Made by a program: the position numbers and the translations under genes. A model generated the notes under the pieces. The model had not been told where the DNA came from and did not search any database. It was given only the letters and a program-made list of their open reading frames with translations. A stretch of DNA of 64,000 nucleotides from Clostridia bacterium (lineage in GTDB: Bacteria; Bacillota; Clostridia; Christensenellales; Pumilibacteraceae), in assembly GCA_022791915.1 (NCBI GenBank), contig JAAWAB010000004.1, positions 62,001 through 126,000 of the forward strand, given 5' to 3'. This document shows, one piece after another, positions 17,529 to 25,710 of this stretch (positions within the stretch are counted from its first letter, which is position 1; every line of letters starts with the position of its first letter).

Positions 17529-19040
17529 ATGTTTTCAAAAGTAAAAAAATGGATTTGTTACGTTCTCGTTGTCGTGTGTTTCGGCTCGCTGGTATATAAA
17601 GCGGCGGTAACGGGGAACGACTCGCGGAAGGTGGTCCTCTCTTTTTGGGGGACCAACCTCCCGTACCAGTACGCGCTCGAATACGTGGCGGCGGAATACA
17701 ACAAGACGCAGGACGATTTTGAAGTGGTAATCGACCGTCAGGATGCGGGAAATTACCGTACCTGGATGGGCGCCCGTCTTGCCGGCGGCAATGCGTCCGA
17801 TATTCTTGCCACCACAATCGTGTACGGCAATACCGACGCCGCCAACGGGTATCTGTGTGATTTATCCGACGAACTTTCCAAGCCCAATCCGTATAACGAA
17901 GGCGAGGAGAGTTGGGCGGACAGTTTCGGCGGCACCTATTTAACGCAGGTTGCCTATGCGGCGGATACATCGCAATACTATTGCGTGCCCACGTCTACCG
18001 TTTCGGTGCGCATTATGATTAACAAAGATATGCTCAAAAAGAACGGGGTGGAAATCCCCGACGAAAACTGGACGTTCTCCGATTTCCGACGTATTTGCGA
18101 AAAGTTGGAAGCGAAGGGAATCACCGCCATGGAAATTGCCAACGCGAAGTTCATCAACTACATGGTGAGTTGGATGATAGATATTTTTATGGCGCAACTC
18201 AAATACGACGATATCAACGGTTACGACCGCAACACAAACGGACAGGTGGAAACCGAAGAAATCGTGCGCGCATTTCTGGACGGGGAAGACGTGCTCAATT
18301 TGGCAACCGACACCGACTTTGCCGAAACCATGCGTTTTCTCAAAACGTGGTCCAAATACTGGGGCGACGGATACAATTCCCGTTCGGATACGTCCGAGAA
18401 CTTCTTGCGGCAGAGCGTTCCCATGTTTTTCAGCGGGTCGTGGGGCGTGTCGGGTGTAGAGCTTACGCTCAATAACGATAACCCCGATGCGGACAAAACC
18501 AATCCGTACACAATGTTCGATTATGTGTCGTTGCCTTTCCCCAAACTGGAAAAGGAAACGTACATCGACGCGGACAACACGTTCACGTTTACCAACTTGA
18601 AAGAAGGGTTGCCTTTTCAGGAGTTGGGCGAACCGTCGGGTTGTTTCTGTATTCCCAAGTCTACGGCAGACAACGGGAAGTACGAAGTGGCGGTAGACTT
18701 TCTCAAATATCTCACGTCGCAAAAGGGTGCGTCCATTATGGCAGAGCGAGCGTATGAAATTCCCGTAACCAAAGGCGTGCAAGTAAGCGAAAAGATGAGC
18801 GATTTCTTGCCGCCCGAGAACAGTGAATCGGTAAAATTTCGTTTTAACCTTCTGAACCTTGCCGACGGCGTGGCGGAAGAATATCACTTTAAGCAGGTAC
18901 AGAATTATCTGATGGGTGAGTTGGCTCTCAACCGAAAAGAAAGCAAAAACGGAAGAACGGACGGACTGATGGATTTGATTCAGAAGAAATATCTCGAAGT
19001 TACGCAGATTCTGCGCGACGACAACGAGTGGGAGTGGTAG
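17529..19040 (+). CDS. sugar ABC transporter substrate-binding protein
   Basis: A 503-residue extracellular solute-binding protein of the family that binds oligosaccharides (LSFWGTN, then YNKTQDDFEVVI, and WTFSDFRRICEKL). The N-terminal hydrophobic segment (about 8-27) has one Cys (VVVC) but Val at -1, which is not a good lipobox, so it may be held by an uncleaved helix and not by lipid. It is followed at once by two permease genes, giving a carbohydrate importer. No ATP-binding gene is nearby, so a shared MsmK-type ATPase elsewhere is likely. Confidence 0.88.
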   Translation: MFSKVKKWICYVLVVVCFGSLVYKAAVTGNDSRKVVLSFWGTNLPYQYALEYVAAEYNKTQDDFEVVIDRQDAGNYRTWMGARLAGGNASDILATTIVYGNTDAANGYLCDLSDELSKPNPYNEGEESWADSFGGTYLTQVAYAADTSQYYCVPTSTVSVRIMINKDMLKKNGVEIPDENWTFSDFRRICEKLEAKGITAMEIANAKFINYMVSWMIDIFMAQLKYDDINGYDRNTNGQVETEEIVRAFLDGEDVLNLATDTDFAETMRFLKTWSKYWGDGYNSRSDTSENFLRQSVPMFFSGSWGVSGVELTLNNDNPDADKTNPYTMFDYVSLPFPKLEKETYIDADNTFTFTNLKEGLPFQELGEPSGCFCIPKSTADNGKYEVAVDFLKYLTSQKGASIMAERAYEIPVTKGVQVSEKMSDFLPPENSESVKFRFNLLNLADGVAEEYHFKQVQNYLMGELALNRKESKNGRTDGLMDLIQKKYLEVTQILRDDNEWEW

Positions 19041-19045
19041 GCGAT

Positions 19046-19957
19046 ATGATAGAATTCAATAAAAAAAGCAAGTTGCGGAAATTTAATCCCGCGCCCTACC
19101 TTATGATACTGCCCGTGCTCGTGCTCTTGTGCATTTTTGCCTTTTATCCCATATGTCTTTCGGTGATAAAGTCGTTTTACCGCTGGTCGGGCACGTTCGA
19201 CAGCAACTACGGTATCAATCAGTTTATCGGCATGAAAAACTATGTGGATTTGTTCAAAGACAAAGTGTTTTTGCAATCGTGGCTCAATACGCTTTTCTTT
19301 GTGGTAAGCGGCGCGATAATCAATTTGATTTTTCCTTTTCTTTGCGCGCTGATTGTGTTCTCGCTCAAAAGTGAAAAACTTTCGTACCGTTGGCGGGTGG
19401 CGTTTGTGGTGCCTATGGTGGTGCCGTCTATGGTCGTGTTCTTGTTATGGCAATTCATTTACGACGTAGACGTGGGTGTTATCAATAATCTATTGCAGGG
19501 AATCGGATTGCAAAAAGTGGATTTATTGGGCAATCCGAGTGCGGTGAAGTGGGCGATACGCTTTATGGGCTTTCCGTGGGTGGGCGGTACCTTTTTGCTT
19601 GTGTACATTGCGGGTCTTTCGGGTATCGACAATTCATTGCGCGAAGCCGCCCGAATCGACGGAGCATCTACGTTGCGCACCGTATTTTTCATTGACGTTC
19701 CGTTGAGCGCACCGCAATTTAAGATGGTGCTCACGCTCTCCATTATAGGGGAAATACAGGATTTCGTGAAAATTCAGACGGTAACGGAAGGCGGACCGGG
19801 ATACAGCTCGTATGTGCCCGGACTGTACATGTATCAGACGGCATTCGCATCTAACGAATACGGCAAAGCGTGCGCCATCGGTGTAACCATGCTGATTGTT
19901 ATGTTGGTATGTTCCACGCTGATCGGAAAATTATTCAAAACGGAGGCGGCAGACTGA
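19046..19957 (+). CDS. sugar ABC transporter permease (MalF/UgpA type)
   Basis: A 303-residue inner-membrane permease with six membrane helices. The binding-protein-dependent EAA loop is clear: EAARIDGASTLRTVFFIDVP, where the ATPase docks. I chose ATG 19046, which has GGAG 11 nt upstream; an in-frame GTG at 19028 lies inside the preceding gene. Its stop overlaps the ATG of the second permease (TGATG), so the two are coupled. Together with the 17529 binding protein it forms a carbohydrate importer of the CUT1 type. Confidence 0.92.
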   Translation: MIEFNKKSKLRKFNPAPYLMILPVLVLLCIFAFYPICLSVIKSFYRWSGTFDSNYGINQFIGMKNYVDLFKDKVFLQSWLNTLFFVVSGAIINLIFPFLCALIVFSLKSEKLSYRWRVAFVVPMVVPSMVVFLLWQFIYDVDVGVINNLLQGIGLQKVDLLGNPSAVKWAIRFMGFPWVGGTFLLVYIAGLSGIDNSLREAARIDGASTLRTVFFIDVPLSAPQFKMVLTLSIIGEIQDFVKIQTVTEGGPGYSSYVPGLYMYQTAFASNEYGKACAIGVTMLIVMLVCSTLIGKLFKTEAAD

Positions 19958-20784
19958 TGCAAGCAAAAGCAAAAAAACGCGTATCGCTGGTTGTTTCCAA
20001 CGTTGTGCTGGCAATCTTTTTATTGCTGACGCTGGTGCCCGTGTACGTGATGATTGTCAATTCGTTCAAAACGCCCAACCAGATGTTGGACGGCGTGCTG
20101 TTCTTCTCGTTCCCGTTGCATTTTTCCAACTATGCGGACGCGTTCAAACGCATTTTCGACTATATATGGAATTCGGTAACGATTGCCGTGGTGGCAACCG
20201 TGGGCATTACGCTCATTTCGGCGATTACGGGGTATGCGTTCGGGCATTTCGAGTTCCGCGGTAAAAAGATTCTGTTTGCGCTCATTATTCTGAACATGAT
20301 GATTCCCGCCGTACTTACGCTGGTGCCCAGTTATCTTGTAGTGGTAAAAATCGGACTGTACGACACCCATTTTGCGCTCATTCTGCCGTATTTTGCCACG
20401 GGGTCGGTTATGGGAATTTATCTCGTGCGCGGCTTTGTGGAACAGCTTCCCAAAAGCGTGTTCGAGGCGGCGAAAATCGACGGTGTGAGCGAATTCCGTT
20501 GTTTTACGAGCATTGCCATGCCGCTCATAAAAACCATACTGACCACCGTATCCATTCTGGCGCTTTTGAACGTGTGGAACGACATCGTGTGGCCCATGCT
20601 CGTGTTGGAAGACAACGCGCTCAAAACCATACCGTTGGGACTTTTGGAATTCAATCAACAACAGGGTGCCAACAAAGGCGCGCTATTCGCCGGATATATT
20701 CTGGCGTCGGTGCCTCTTCTTATCTATTTTGTACTCAATCTTCGTAACTTTATGGACAGCCTTGTGGAGGGAGCTATCAAATGA
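19957..20784 (+). CDS. sugar ABC transporter permease (MalG/UgpE type)
   Basis: The second permease, 275 residues, six helices. EAA loop: EAAKIDGVSEFRCFTSIAMP. Start 19957 overlaps the previous stop by one base and has GGAGG 10 nt upstream. MalG-type features include NSFKTPNQM near the N-terminus and a short C-terminal tail. It overlaps the GH42 gene by 4 bp, linking import to cleavage of the imported sugar in the cytoplasm. Confidence 0.92.
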   Translation: MQAKAKKRVSLVVSNVVLAIFLLLTLVPVYVMIVNSFKTPNQMLDGVLFFSFPLHFSNYADAFKRIFDYIWNSVTIAVVATVGITLISAITGYAFGHFEFRGKKILFALIILNMMIPAVLTLVPSYLVVVKIGLYDTHFALILPYFATGSVMGIYLVRGFVEQLPKSVFEAAKIDGVSEFRCFTSIAMPLIKTILTTVSILALLNVWNDIVWPMLVLEDNALKTIPLGLLEFNQQQGANKGALFAGYILASVPLLIYFVLNLRNFMDSLVEGAIK

Positions 20785-22871
20785 CACATACCGATTTTAT
20801 ACCCATGGGATTTCAGTATTACCGCGCGCCTACGCCCGAAAGAAGCGAGTGGGATAAAGACCTGAAAAACATAAAAGCATACGGCTATAATACCGTAAAA
20901 TACTGGTTGCAATGGCGTTGGAACGAGCCGATTCGCGGCGAATATACGTTTGACGATATAGACGAACTGATGGATTTGGCGCAAAAGCACGGATTGAAAG
21001 TGGTGCTCAATATCATACTCGACGTATCGCCCGTGTGGCTCGCGCGCGACTATCCCGAAAGCAGTATGATTACCGCCCGCGGCGAAAAGTTGGAAGGATT
21101 TGCGTCCGAATACCGTCAGATTGGCGGCATGCCGGGACCGTGTTTTCACCATGACGACGCCAACCGTTTCAAACGGGAATTTGTGGCGGCATGTGCGAAG
21201 CGGTATGCCAATCATCCCGCTTTACTTCTTTGGGACGTATGGAACGAGCCCGAACTGACGGTGGGCATTTACCGCGAACCGAAAGCCGAAAACCTTGTTT
21301 GCTACTGCGACGCTTGTCTGGCGGCATTCCGCAAGTGGTTGGAAAAGCGTTACGGCAGTATAGAGGCGCTTAACCGTGTGTGGGGAAGGTGTTACCGTTC
21401 TTTTGCGGAAGCGGAGCCGCCCAAACGGCACGGCACTACTTCGGACATTATAGACTGGCGCGAGTTTTTCTGCGATACGTTGACCGACGATTTTCGTGTT
21501 CGTGTGGAAACGGTAAAACAATACGATACCGTGCACCCCGTGATGTGCCACACGGTGCCTACGCCGCTTTTCAACAATATTGCTTGTTGCAGCGATGATT
21601 TCGCCATGGCAAAATACGGCGATTTGGTAGGCAACAGCGTGGGGTCCAACCCCATGGCTGCCGACCTTCTCAAAAGCGCGTCGCGCGGCAAACTGTGTAT
21701 CAACTCCGAAATTCATGCGGTGTTCGGCAGTGCGCTCAACGGATTCCATATTCCCGATACCAACGATATGTTGCGGCACATTTTCATTCCGCTTGTGCAC
21801 GGCAGTAAAGGCTTTTTATTTTGGCAATATCGTCCCGAATTGCTCGGCAACGAGGCGCCTTGCTGGGGGCATTCCAAGGCAAACGGCGAAAATACGGAGT
21901 GGAACGAAATCACGCGCAAATTGCATGCCGTTATCCGCGAAAACGAAAAAATGATTTGCGATTATCATGCGCCTACGGGAGAAACGGCAATCTATGTAGA
22001 CCCCGCCAACGAGATATACAGTTGGAGCGCGTCGTTCGGCACCGAATTGTTCACCCGTTCGTTGGGCGGCGCTTACGACTTGTTGTATCGCAATAATTAT
22101 GCGGTGGATTTCGTGAACGAAGAGGACGTATTGTGCGGTAATCTGAAAAAGTACAAAGCCGTTTATTTCCCGTCCGTCTTTTTGTTCGATACCGACAAAA
22201 CGGAAAAATTGCGCGCTTACGTCGAAGACGGCGGAATTGTGCTCACCGAAGCGCTGTTTGCGTCGATAGACCAAAAGAGCGGACGGCATTGCACCGAGTT
22301 GCCGGGGTGCGGTTGGGCGAAGTTGCTCGGTAAAACGCAAGGGAACGTGTATTCCAGCACCATGATAGATAACGGCTACGACGGAAAGGTGTTTACCACG
22401 GACGGCGGCGAAAAGATTCATTTTGAAGCGGACGGCAAGCCGCTGGCAGGTGCAAAATATGTGGCTACCTATACGAATGACTGCGGCAAACCGCTTGCGT
22501 ATTTCCCCGACGGAAACCCCGCCGTGTGCGAATATACGCTGGGCAAAGGCAAAGTGATTGAATTTAACACGCTGTTTGCGTACGGGTATCGCAACTACGG
22601 CACCGAGAACGATTTGCTTTTTTTGCGAAAAATCATCGGCGAACCGCGTATGTTGCCGCAAATTCCCGCGGGTGTGCGCGCCGACGCCGTTCTGTCGGAC
22701 GGAAAGGGATTTGTATTGGTGGAAAACACCACGCCGACCGAGCAGACGTTTGATTTGCCGTATGTGCAAACGGGTGAAACGGTGGGTGACGTAAAGTGCA
22801 CGAAAAAAGGATTTGTTATAGGAAAAGGGAAAACCGCTCTTATAAAAATAAACGGAGCGGATAAAAGATAA
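20781..22871 (+). CDS. GH42 beta-galactosidase
   Basis: A 696-residue enzyme without a signal peptide, so cytoplasmic. The TIM barrel carries DVWNEPE (acid/base E156) and INSEIH (nucleophile E310), and the zinc-type cluster CYCDAC follows the acid/base, as in many GH42 enzymes. A middle trimerisation domain (from about 395) and a C-terminal beta domain follow. GH42 enzymes release galactose, and some act on arabinosides, from imported oligosaccharides. The gene overlaps the permease by 4 bp, so the importer likely supplies its substrate. Confidence 0.9.
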   Translation: MTHTDFIPMGFQYYRAPTPERSEWDKDLKNIKAYGYNTVKYWLQWRWNEPIRGEYTFDDIDELMDLAQKHGLKVVLNIILDVSPVWLARDYPESSMITARGEKLEGFASEYRQIGGMPGPCFHHDDANRFKREFVAACAKRYANHPALLLWDVWNEPELTVGIYREPKAENLVCYCDACLAAFRKWLEKRYGSIEALNRVWGRCYRSFAEAEPPKRHGTTSDIIDWREFFCDTLTDDFRVRVETVKQYDTVHPVMCHTVPTPLFNNIACCSDDFAMAKYGDLVGNSVGSNPMAADLLKSASRGKLCINSEIHAVFGSALNGFHIPDTNDMLRHIFIPLVHGSKGFLFWQYRPELLGNEAPCWGHSKANGENTEWNEITRKLHAVIRENEKMICDYHAPTGETAIYVDPANEIYSWSASFGTELFTRSLGGAYDLLYRNNYAVDFVNEEDVLCGNLKKYKAVYFPSVFLFDTDKTEKLRAYVEDGGIVLTEALFASIDQKSGRHCTELPGCGWAKLLGKTQGNVYSSTMIDNGYDGKVFTTDGGEKIHFEADGKPLAGAKYVATYTNDCGKPLAYFPDGNPAVCEYTLGKGKVIEFNTLFAYGYRNYGTENDLLFLRKIIGEPRMLPQIPAGVRADAVLSDGKGFVLVENTTPTEQTFDLPYVQTGETVGDVKCTKKGFVIGKGKTALIKINGADKR

Positions 22872-22885
22872 CAGCAGATAAAAAC

Positions 22886-22915
22886 TTGTCTTCTCTTGCT
22901 ACTGTATGGTATAAT
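22886..22915 (+). promoter_or_regulatory. promoter of the GntR/LacI-type regulator
   Basis: TTGTCT (22886-22891), an 18-nt spacer and TATAAT (22910-22915). It gives the regulator gene its own promoter with a leader near 55-60 nt, separate from the upstream glycan operon. Confidence 0.65.
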
Positions 22916-22980
22916 TACGGTAGCGGACGGCATGTGTGTGTCGTATCCGCGTATAGATTGTTGCAACGGAGATGAATACT

Positions 22981-24042
22981 ATGATAAATTCCCAATACGC
23001 ATACGACTATGTATACGAGAAGATTTTGGAAGAACTGCGCGAAAAGGGGCGGGAAAATATGCCCGTTCTGCCTTCCGAAAAAGAGTATTGCGAGAAATTC
23101 GGCGTCAGTTTAACCACCGTTCGGCGTGCGCTCGACAGGTTGTATAATGAAAAAATCATTGTAAAAATGAAAGGGCAAGGGTCGGTGATTGCCGATAACG
23201 TGCGGTGTTTGAAATTCGTGCCCAACAAATTCATCGGTCTGCTCATGGTGCCGTTCGACGATATTCAGGGGCGCATGTTCGAGCGTAAATTCGTTTACGT
23301 CAATCCGTACGCGCAGAAAATCTACAAGTCGGTGTATAACGAACTCAAAGACACTTACGACCTTCTGATTGACACGATAGGCGCCGAAGATATTCCCAAA
23401 AAGTTTCCTATAAGCGTTTTGAGCCGCGCCGACAAGATTCTTTTACTGGGAGAAACGCGCACGGAAACGATTTCGTATCTTCATTCGGCGGGCAAGTGCG
23501 TGGTGGTGTACAATTTCTTTGAAAAAGGTATAGACGTGGCGCGCGTGAACGGCGACGAACGTTTGCAATATAAAACCATGACCGAATGGCTGATTGCAAA
23601 CGGACACAAACGCATTGCGAGTATTAACGGCATTAACTTTTTCAGCGAATCCATCGAGCGGTATATGGGCTTTCAGGAAGCGATGATTATGAGCGATATC
23701 TATTTGGAAAATCGTTTCATCAAATGGGGCGACATGACGCCCGAAAGCGGCTATTTTATCACCAAAGAACTGCTGGCTCTTCCGCAGATTCCTACGGCAA
23801 TCGTGTGTGTGAACGACGGTGTTGCCATGGGGGCGTGCGACGCGATTACGGAAGCGGGACTTACGGTGGGAAAAGACGTTGTGGTGACGGGGCACGACAA
23901 CTACGCCGAGGACGGCAAATACGCTATTCCCACAATCGACCCTGACTACGACGGTGTGGGCAAACAAATTGCGGCGATGTTGCGGCGTGAAACATGGCTG
24001 GACGAAGAAATCATTCACGCGGGAAAACCGATTATAAGGTGA
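22981..24042 (+). CDS. GntR-family DNA-binding / LacI-type sensor transcriptional regulator
   Basis: A 353-residue regulator built like AraR: a winged helix of the GntR family (residues about 6-72, LPSEKEYCEKFGVSLTTVRRA-type) followed by a periplasmic-binding-protein-like sugar sensor (about 85-345, with GHKRIASINGINFFSES and AIVCVNDGVAMGA). I preferred ATG 22981 over 22972 because GGAG at 22968-22971 overlaps the first and is 9 nt from the second. Most likely a local repressor of the sugar locus, released by a sugar ligand. No operator could be assigned. It is followed 5 bp later by a lipoprotein gene. Confidence 0.88.
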   Translation: MINSQYAYDYVYEKILEELREKGRENMPVLPSEKEYCEKFGVSLTTVRRALDRLYNEKIIVKMKGQGSVIADNVRCLKFVPNKFIGLLMVPFDDIQGRMFERKFVYVNPYAQKIYKSVYNELKDTYDLLIDTIGAEDIPKKFPISVLSRADKILLLGETRTETISYLHSAGKCVVVYNFFEKGIDVARVNGDERLQYKTMTEWLIANGHKRIASINGINFFSESIERYMGFQEAMIMSDIYLENRFIKWGDMTPESGYFITKELLALPQIPTAIVCVNDGVAMGACDAITEAGLTVGKDVVVTGHDNYAEDGKYAIPTIDPDYDGVGKQIAAMLRRETWLDEEIIHAGKPIIR

Positions 24043-24047
24043 GGAGT

Positions 24048-25040
24048 ATGAAAAAAAGAATTTTGGCAACGGTACTGTGTTGTATGCTTGCGTTGACACT
24101 CGGCGCTTGCGGAAACAGTGAGAACAACAATCCGGGATTGCCCGACGGCGACCCGAGCGTGACGGCAATGTACAGTCGCAAGGGGTACAGCCCTGCGGCA
24201 GTCATCGACGGCGATACCGATATAGGGTGGATTGGAGGCAGAAAGGCGAGTGAAACCAACTTTCAGGTGCTTACAGTCGATTTCGGTAAAACGACCGCTT
24301 TTTCGTCCATTACGCTGGACGATACGTTTTCGGACGGATACACGAATACACCGCCCGAATATCTGGCGCAAAGTGTGAGTTACGGTGACGGCGACGCTTC
24401 GGGTGTGGGAAAGGACGCTACCGTTTCCAACGTATTGCAAGGCGTGGCGGACGGACGCAGATGGTGTTCCGCCGATATTCCCACCGAGGACGCGCCGCAA
24501 TGGATATGGATTACGCTTGGCGAACCGACAAAGGCGAGCAGAATCGAGTTGGATAACGAAGTGGACACGGCGGTATTTGAAAATTACGAAGTGTATTATT
24601 CGGAACAAAAGCACAGTAGCAGAGACCCCGAACAGAAATACAAAGACCCTGCCGACTACACGTTGTTACACAAAGAAACGGCAGGAGAGAGCAATGTGGC
24701 TGTCATCGAAACGGAAGAAGAAATCACCGTTTCCGATTTGCTGATACGGATTTACTCGCAAACCAAAGATGGAGAGCCTGTGGTTGCATCGTTGGACGAA
24801 ATTTTCTTGTTCGGAAACGTGCCCGAAGGATATTCCGAGAGTCATCAACCCGTACGGTTTACGTTTTCCGTATCAAACGACGGCAAGACGTTCGACGTAA
24901 TTTGCGAAGAGAGTGCCAACTATTCGGACGTTTGGCGTCGCACGTTCGATACGCCCGTTTCCTGTCGGTTTGTGCGCTATGTGGTGTTTGAAGAGATGAA
25001 CAACAACTATCCGTCTATCGGAGAGTTGACGTTTGCCTGA
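24048..25040 (+). CDS. lipoprotein with F5/8-type-C (discoidin/CBM32)-like domains
   Basis: A 330-residue lipoprotein: signal peptide with lipobox LGAC (Cys at residue 20), then an Asn-rich spacer. The next parts look like discoidin-type carbohydrate-binding folds: SRKGYSPAAVIDGDTDIGW and, near the C-terminus, CRFVRYVVFEEMNNNYPSIGEL, both hallmarks of F5/8-C/CBM32 modules. It likely binds glycans on the outer face. GAGGAG precedes the ATG, and the gene is joined to the regulator. A plus-oriented terminator sits at 25117-25139. Confidence 0.75.
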   Translation: MKKRILATVLCCMLALTLGACGNSENNNPGLPDGDPSVTAMYSRKGYSPAAVIDGDTDIGWIGGRKASETNFQVLTVDFGKTTAFSSITLDDTFSDGYTNTPPEYLAQSVSYGDGDASGVGKDATVSNVLQGVADGRRWCSADIPTEDAPQWIWITLGEPTKASRIELDNEVDTAVFENYEVYYSEQKHSSRDPEQKYKDPADYTLLHKETAGESNVAVIETEEEITVSDLLIRIYSQTKDGEPVVASLDEIFLFGNVPEGYSESHQPVRFTFSVSNDGKTFDVICEESANYSDVWRRTFDTPVSCRFVRYVVFEEMNNNYPSIGELTFA

Positions 25041-25053
25041 CATACATGTAGTA

Positions 25054-25281
25054 TTACAAAAAGAATCCGGCTAATTTACCTAAAATTTCGCAGGAGGCGA
25101 TTCCCGCAACCGCTTTAAGCCCGTAATACGGGCTTTTTTGCTTTTGTGCCATCGCCATGTTCATCACGGCGTTTATGTCCGGTTTTTCGCCCTGTGCGAG
25201 CTTTAAGAGCGAATTCATTTTTTCGTTGTTCGTTCCGCCCGATTTTCCCATAAGTAGGGGTAACAGCATGCCGATATCCAT
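25054..25281 (-). CDS. small hypothetical protein (75 residues)
   Basis: An unrecognised small protein on the minus strand. Start chosen at the ATG at 25281, with GGGAGG 8-9 nt before it. The sequence begins with MDIGMLLPLLMGK, has a polar middle (GEKPDINAVMNMAMAQKQ) and ends in a short hydrophobic stretch (ASCEILGKLAGFFL), so it may be peripherally membrane-bound. It faces the 86-residue small gene across a large inverted repeat. A terminator for the opposite strand lies inside its coding sequence. Function unknown. Confidence 0.6.
   Translation of the reverse strand: MDIGMLLPLLMGKSGGTNNEKMNSLLKLAQGEKPDINAVMNMAMAQKQKSPYYGLKAVAGIASCEILGKLAGFFL
25117..25139 (+). terminator. intrinsic terminator inside a convergent gene
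   Basis: AAGCCCG pairs with CGGGCTT around a TAATA loop, followed by a T run. In the plus direction it ends the lipoprotein gene (stop at 25040), yet it lies within the minus-strand small gene. On the minus strand the hairpin has no T run, so it should be one-directional. Confidence 0.8.
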
Positions 25282-25302
25282 AAAAACACCTCCCGCATTG
25301 GC

Positions 25303-25336
25303 ACTATTATGTATATGCTTGCATATGTATAATAGT
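25303..25336. promoter_or_regulatory. large inverted repeat between divergent small genes, with TATAAT
   Basis: Two 16-bp arms (25303-25318 and 25321-25336) separated by 2 bp, with two mismatches. TATAAT at 25328-25333 (plus) and CATAAT on the minus strand both fall inside the arms; neither has a good -35. It is probably the shared control site of both small genes: a regulator dyad overlapping the promoters, or a symmetric divergent promoter. Confidence 0.55.
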
Positions 25337-25420
25337 AACAAAGTAACAAAAAAAGTCCGAAAATGCGGACGGCTCTTATGGGGGCGTAAAAGCATTGCGG
25401 GCAGTAGCGAGGCAAAATTT

Positions 25421-25681
25421 ATGAAAAAACAGTTGCGCGGTTACGACGGAAAACAAAGCGGAGCGCAAGCCGACCAAATGTACGGAGAAGCTATGCGCAA
25501 ATACGGGAATTTGAGCGAAGATGCCTTGGTGAGCAAGTTGGTGGAAATGGTACATAAACAAAAGCAGGAAGGCACGTTTGACGAGGTGCAGTTGCTTGGA
25601 TTCATCAACACAATCACGCCGCATTTGAATGCCCAACAGCGCTCGCGTCTGGAAGGCGTTCTCGGCATGATTGGCGAGTAG
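25421..25681 (+). CDS. small hypothetical helical protein (86 residues)
   Basis: An unrecognised small soluble protein. The ATG at 25421 has GAGG 8 nt upstream. The sequence is charged and probably all-helical: YDGKQSGAQADQMYGEAMRKYG, SKLVEMVHKQKQ, and a C-terminal TPHLNAQQRSRLEGVLGMIGE. It lies 29 bp before the subtilase gene in the same direction and likely shares its transcript. It could be a partner, inhibitor or substrate of that protease, but this rests on position only. Confidence 0.65.
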   Translation: MKKQLRGYDGKQSGAQADQMYGEAMRKYGNLSEDALVSKLVEMVHKQKQEGTFDEVQLLGFINTITPHLNAQQRSRLEGVLGMIGE

Positions 25682-25710
25682 TTACGCGTGCCGTAATTGC
25701 CGCGCAAAGT

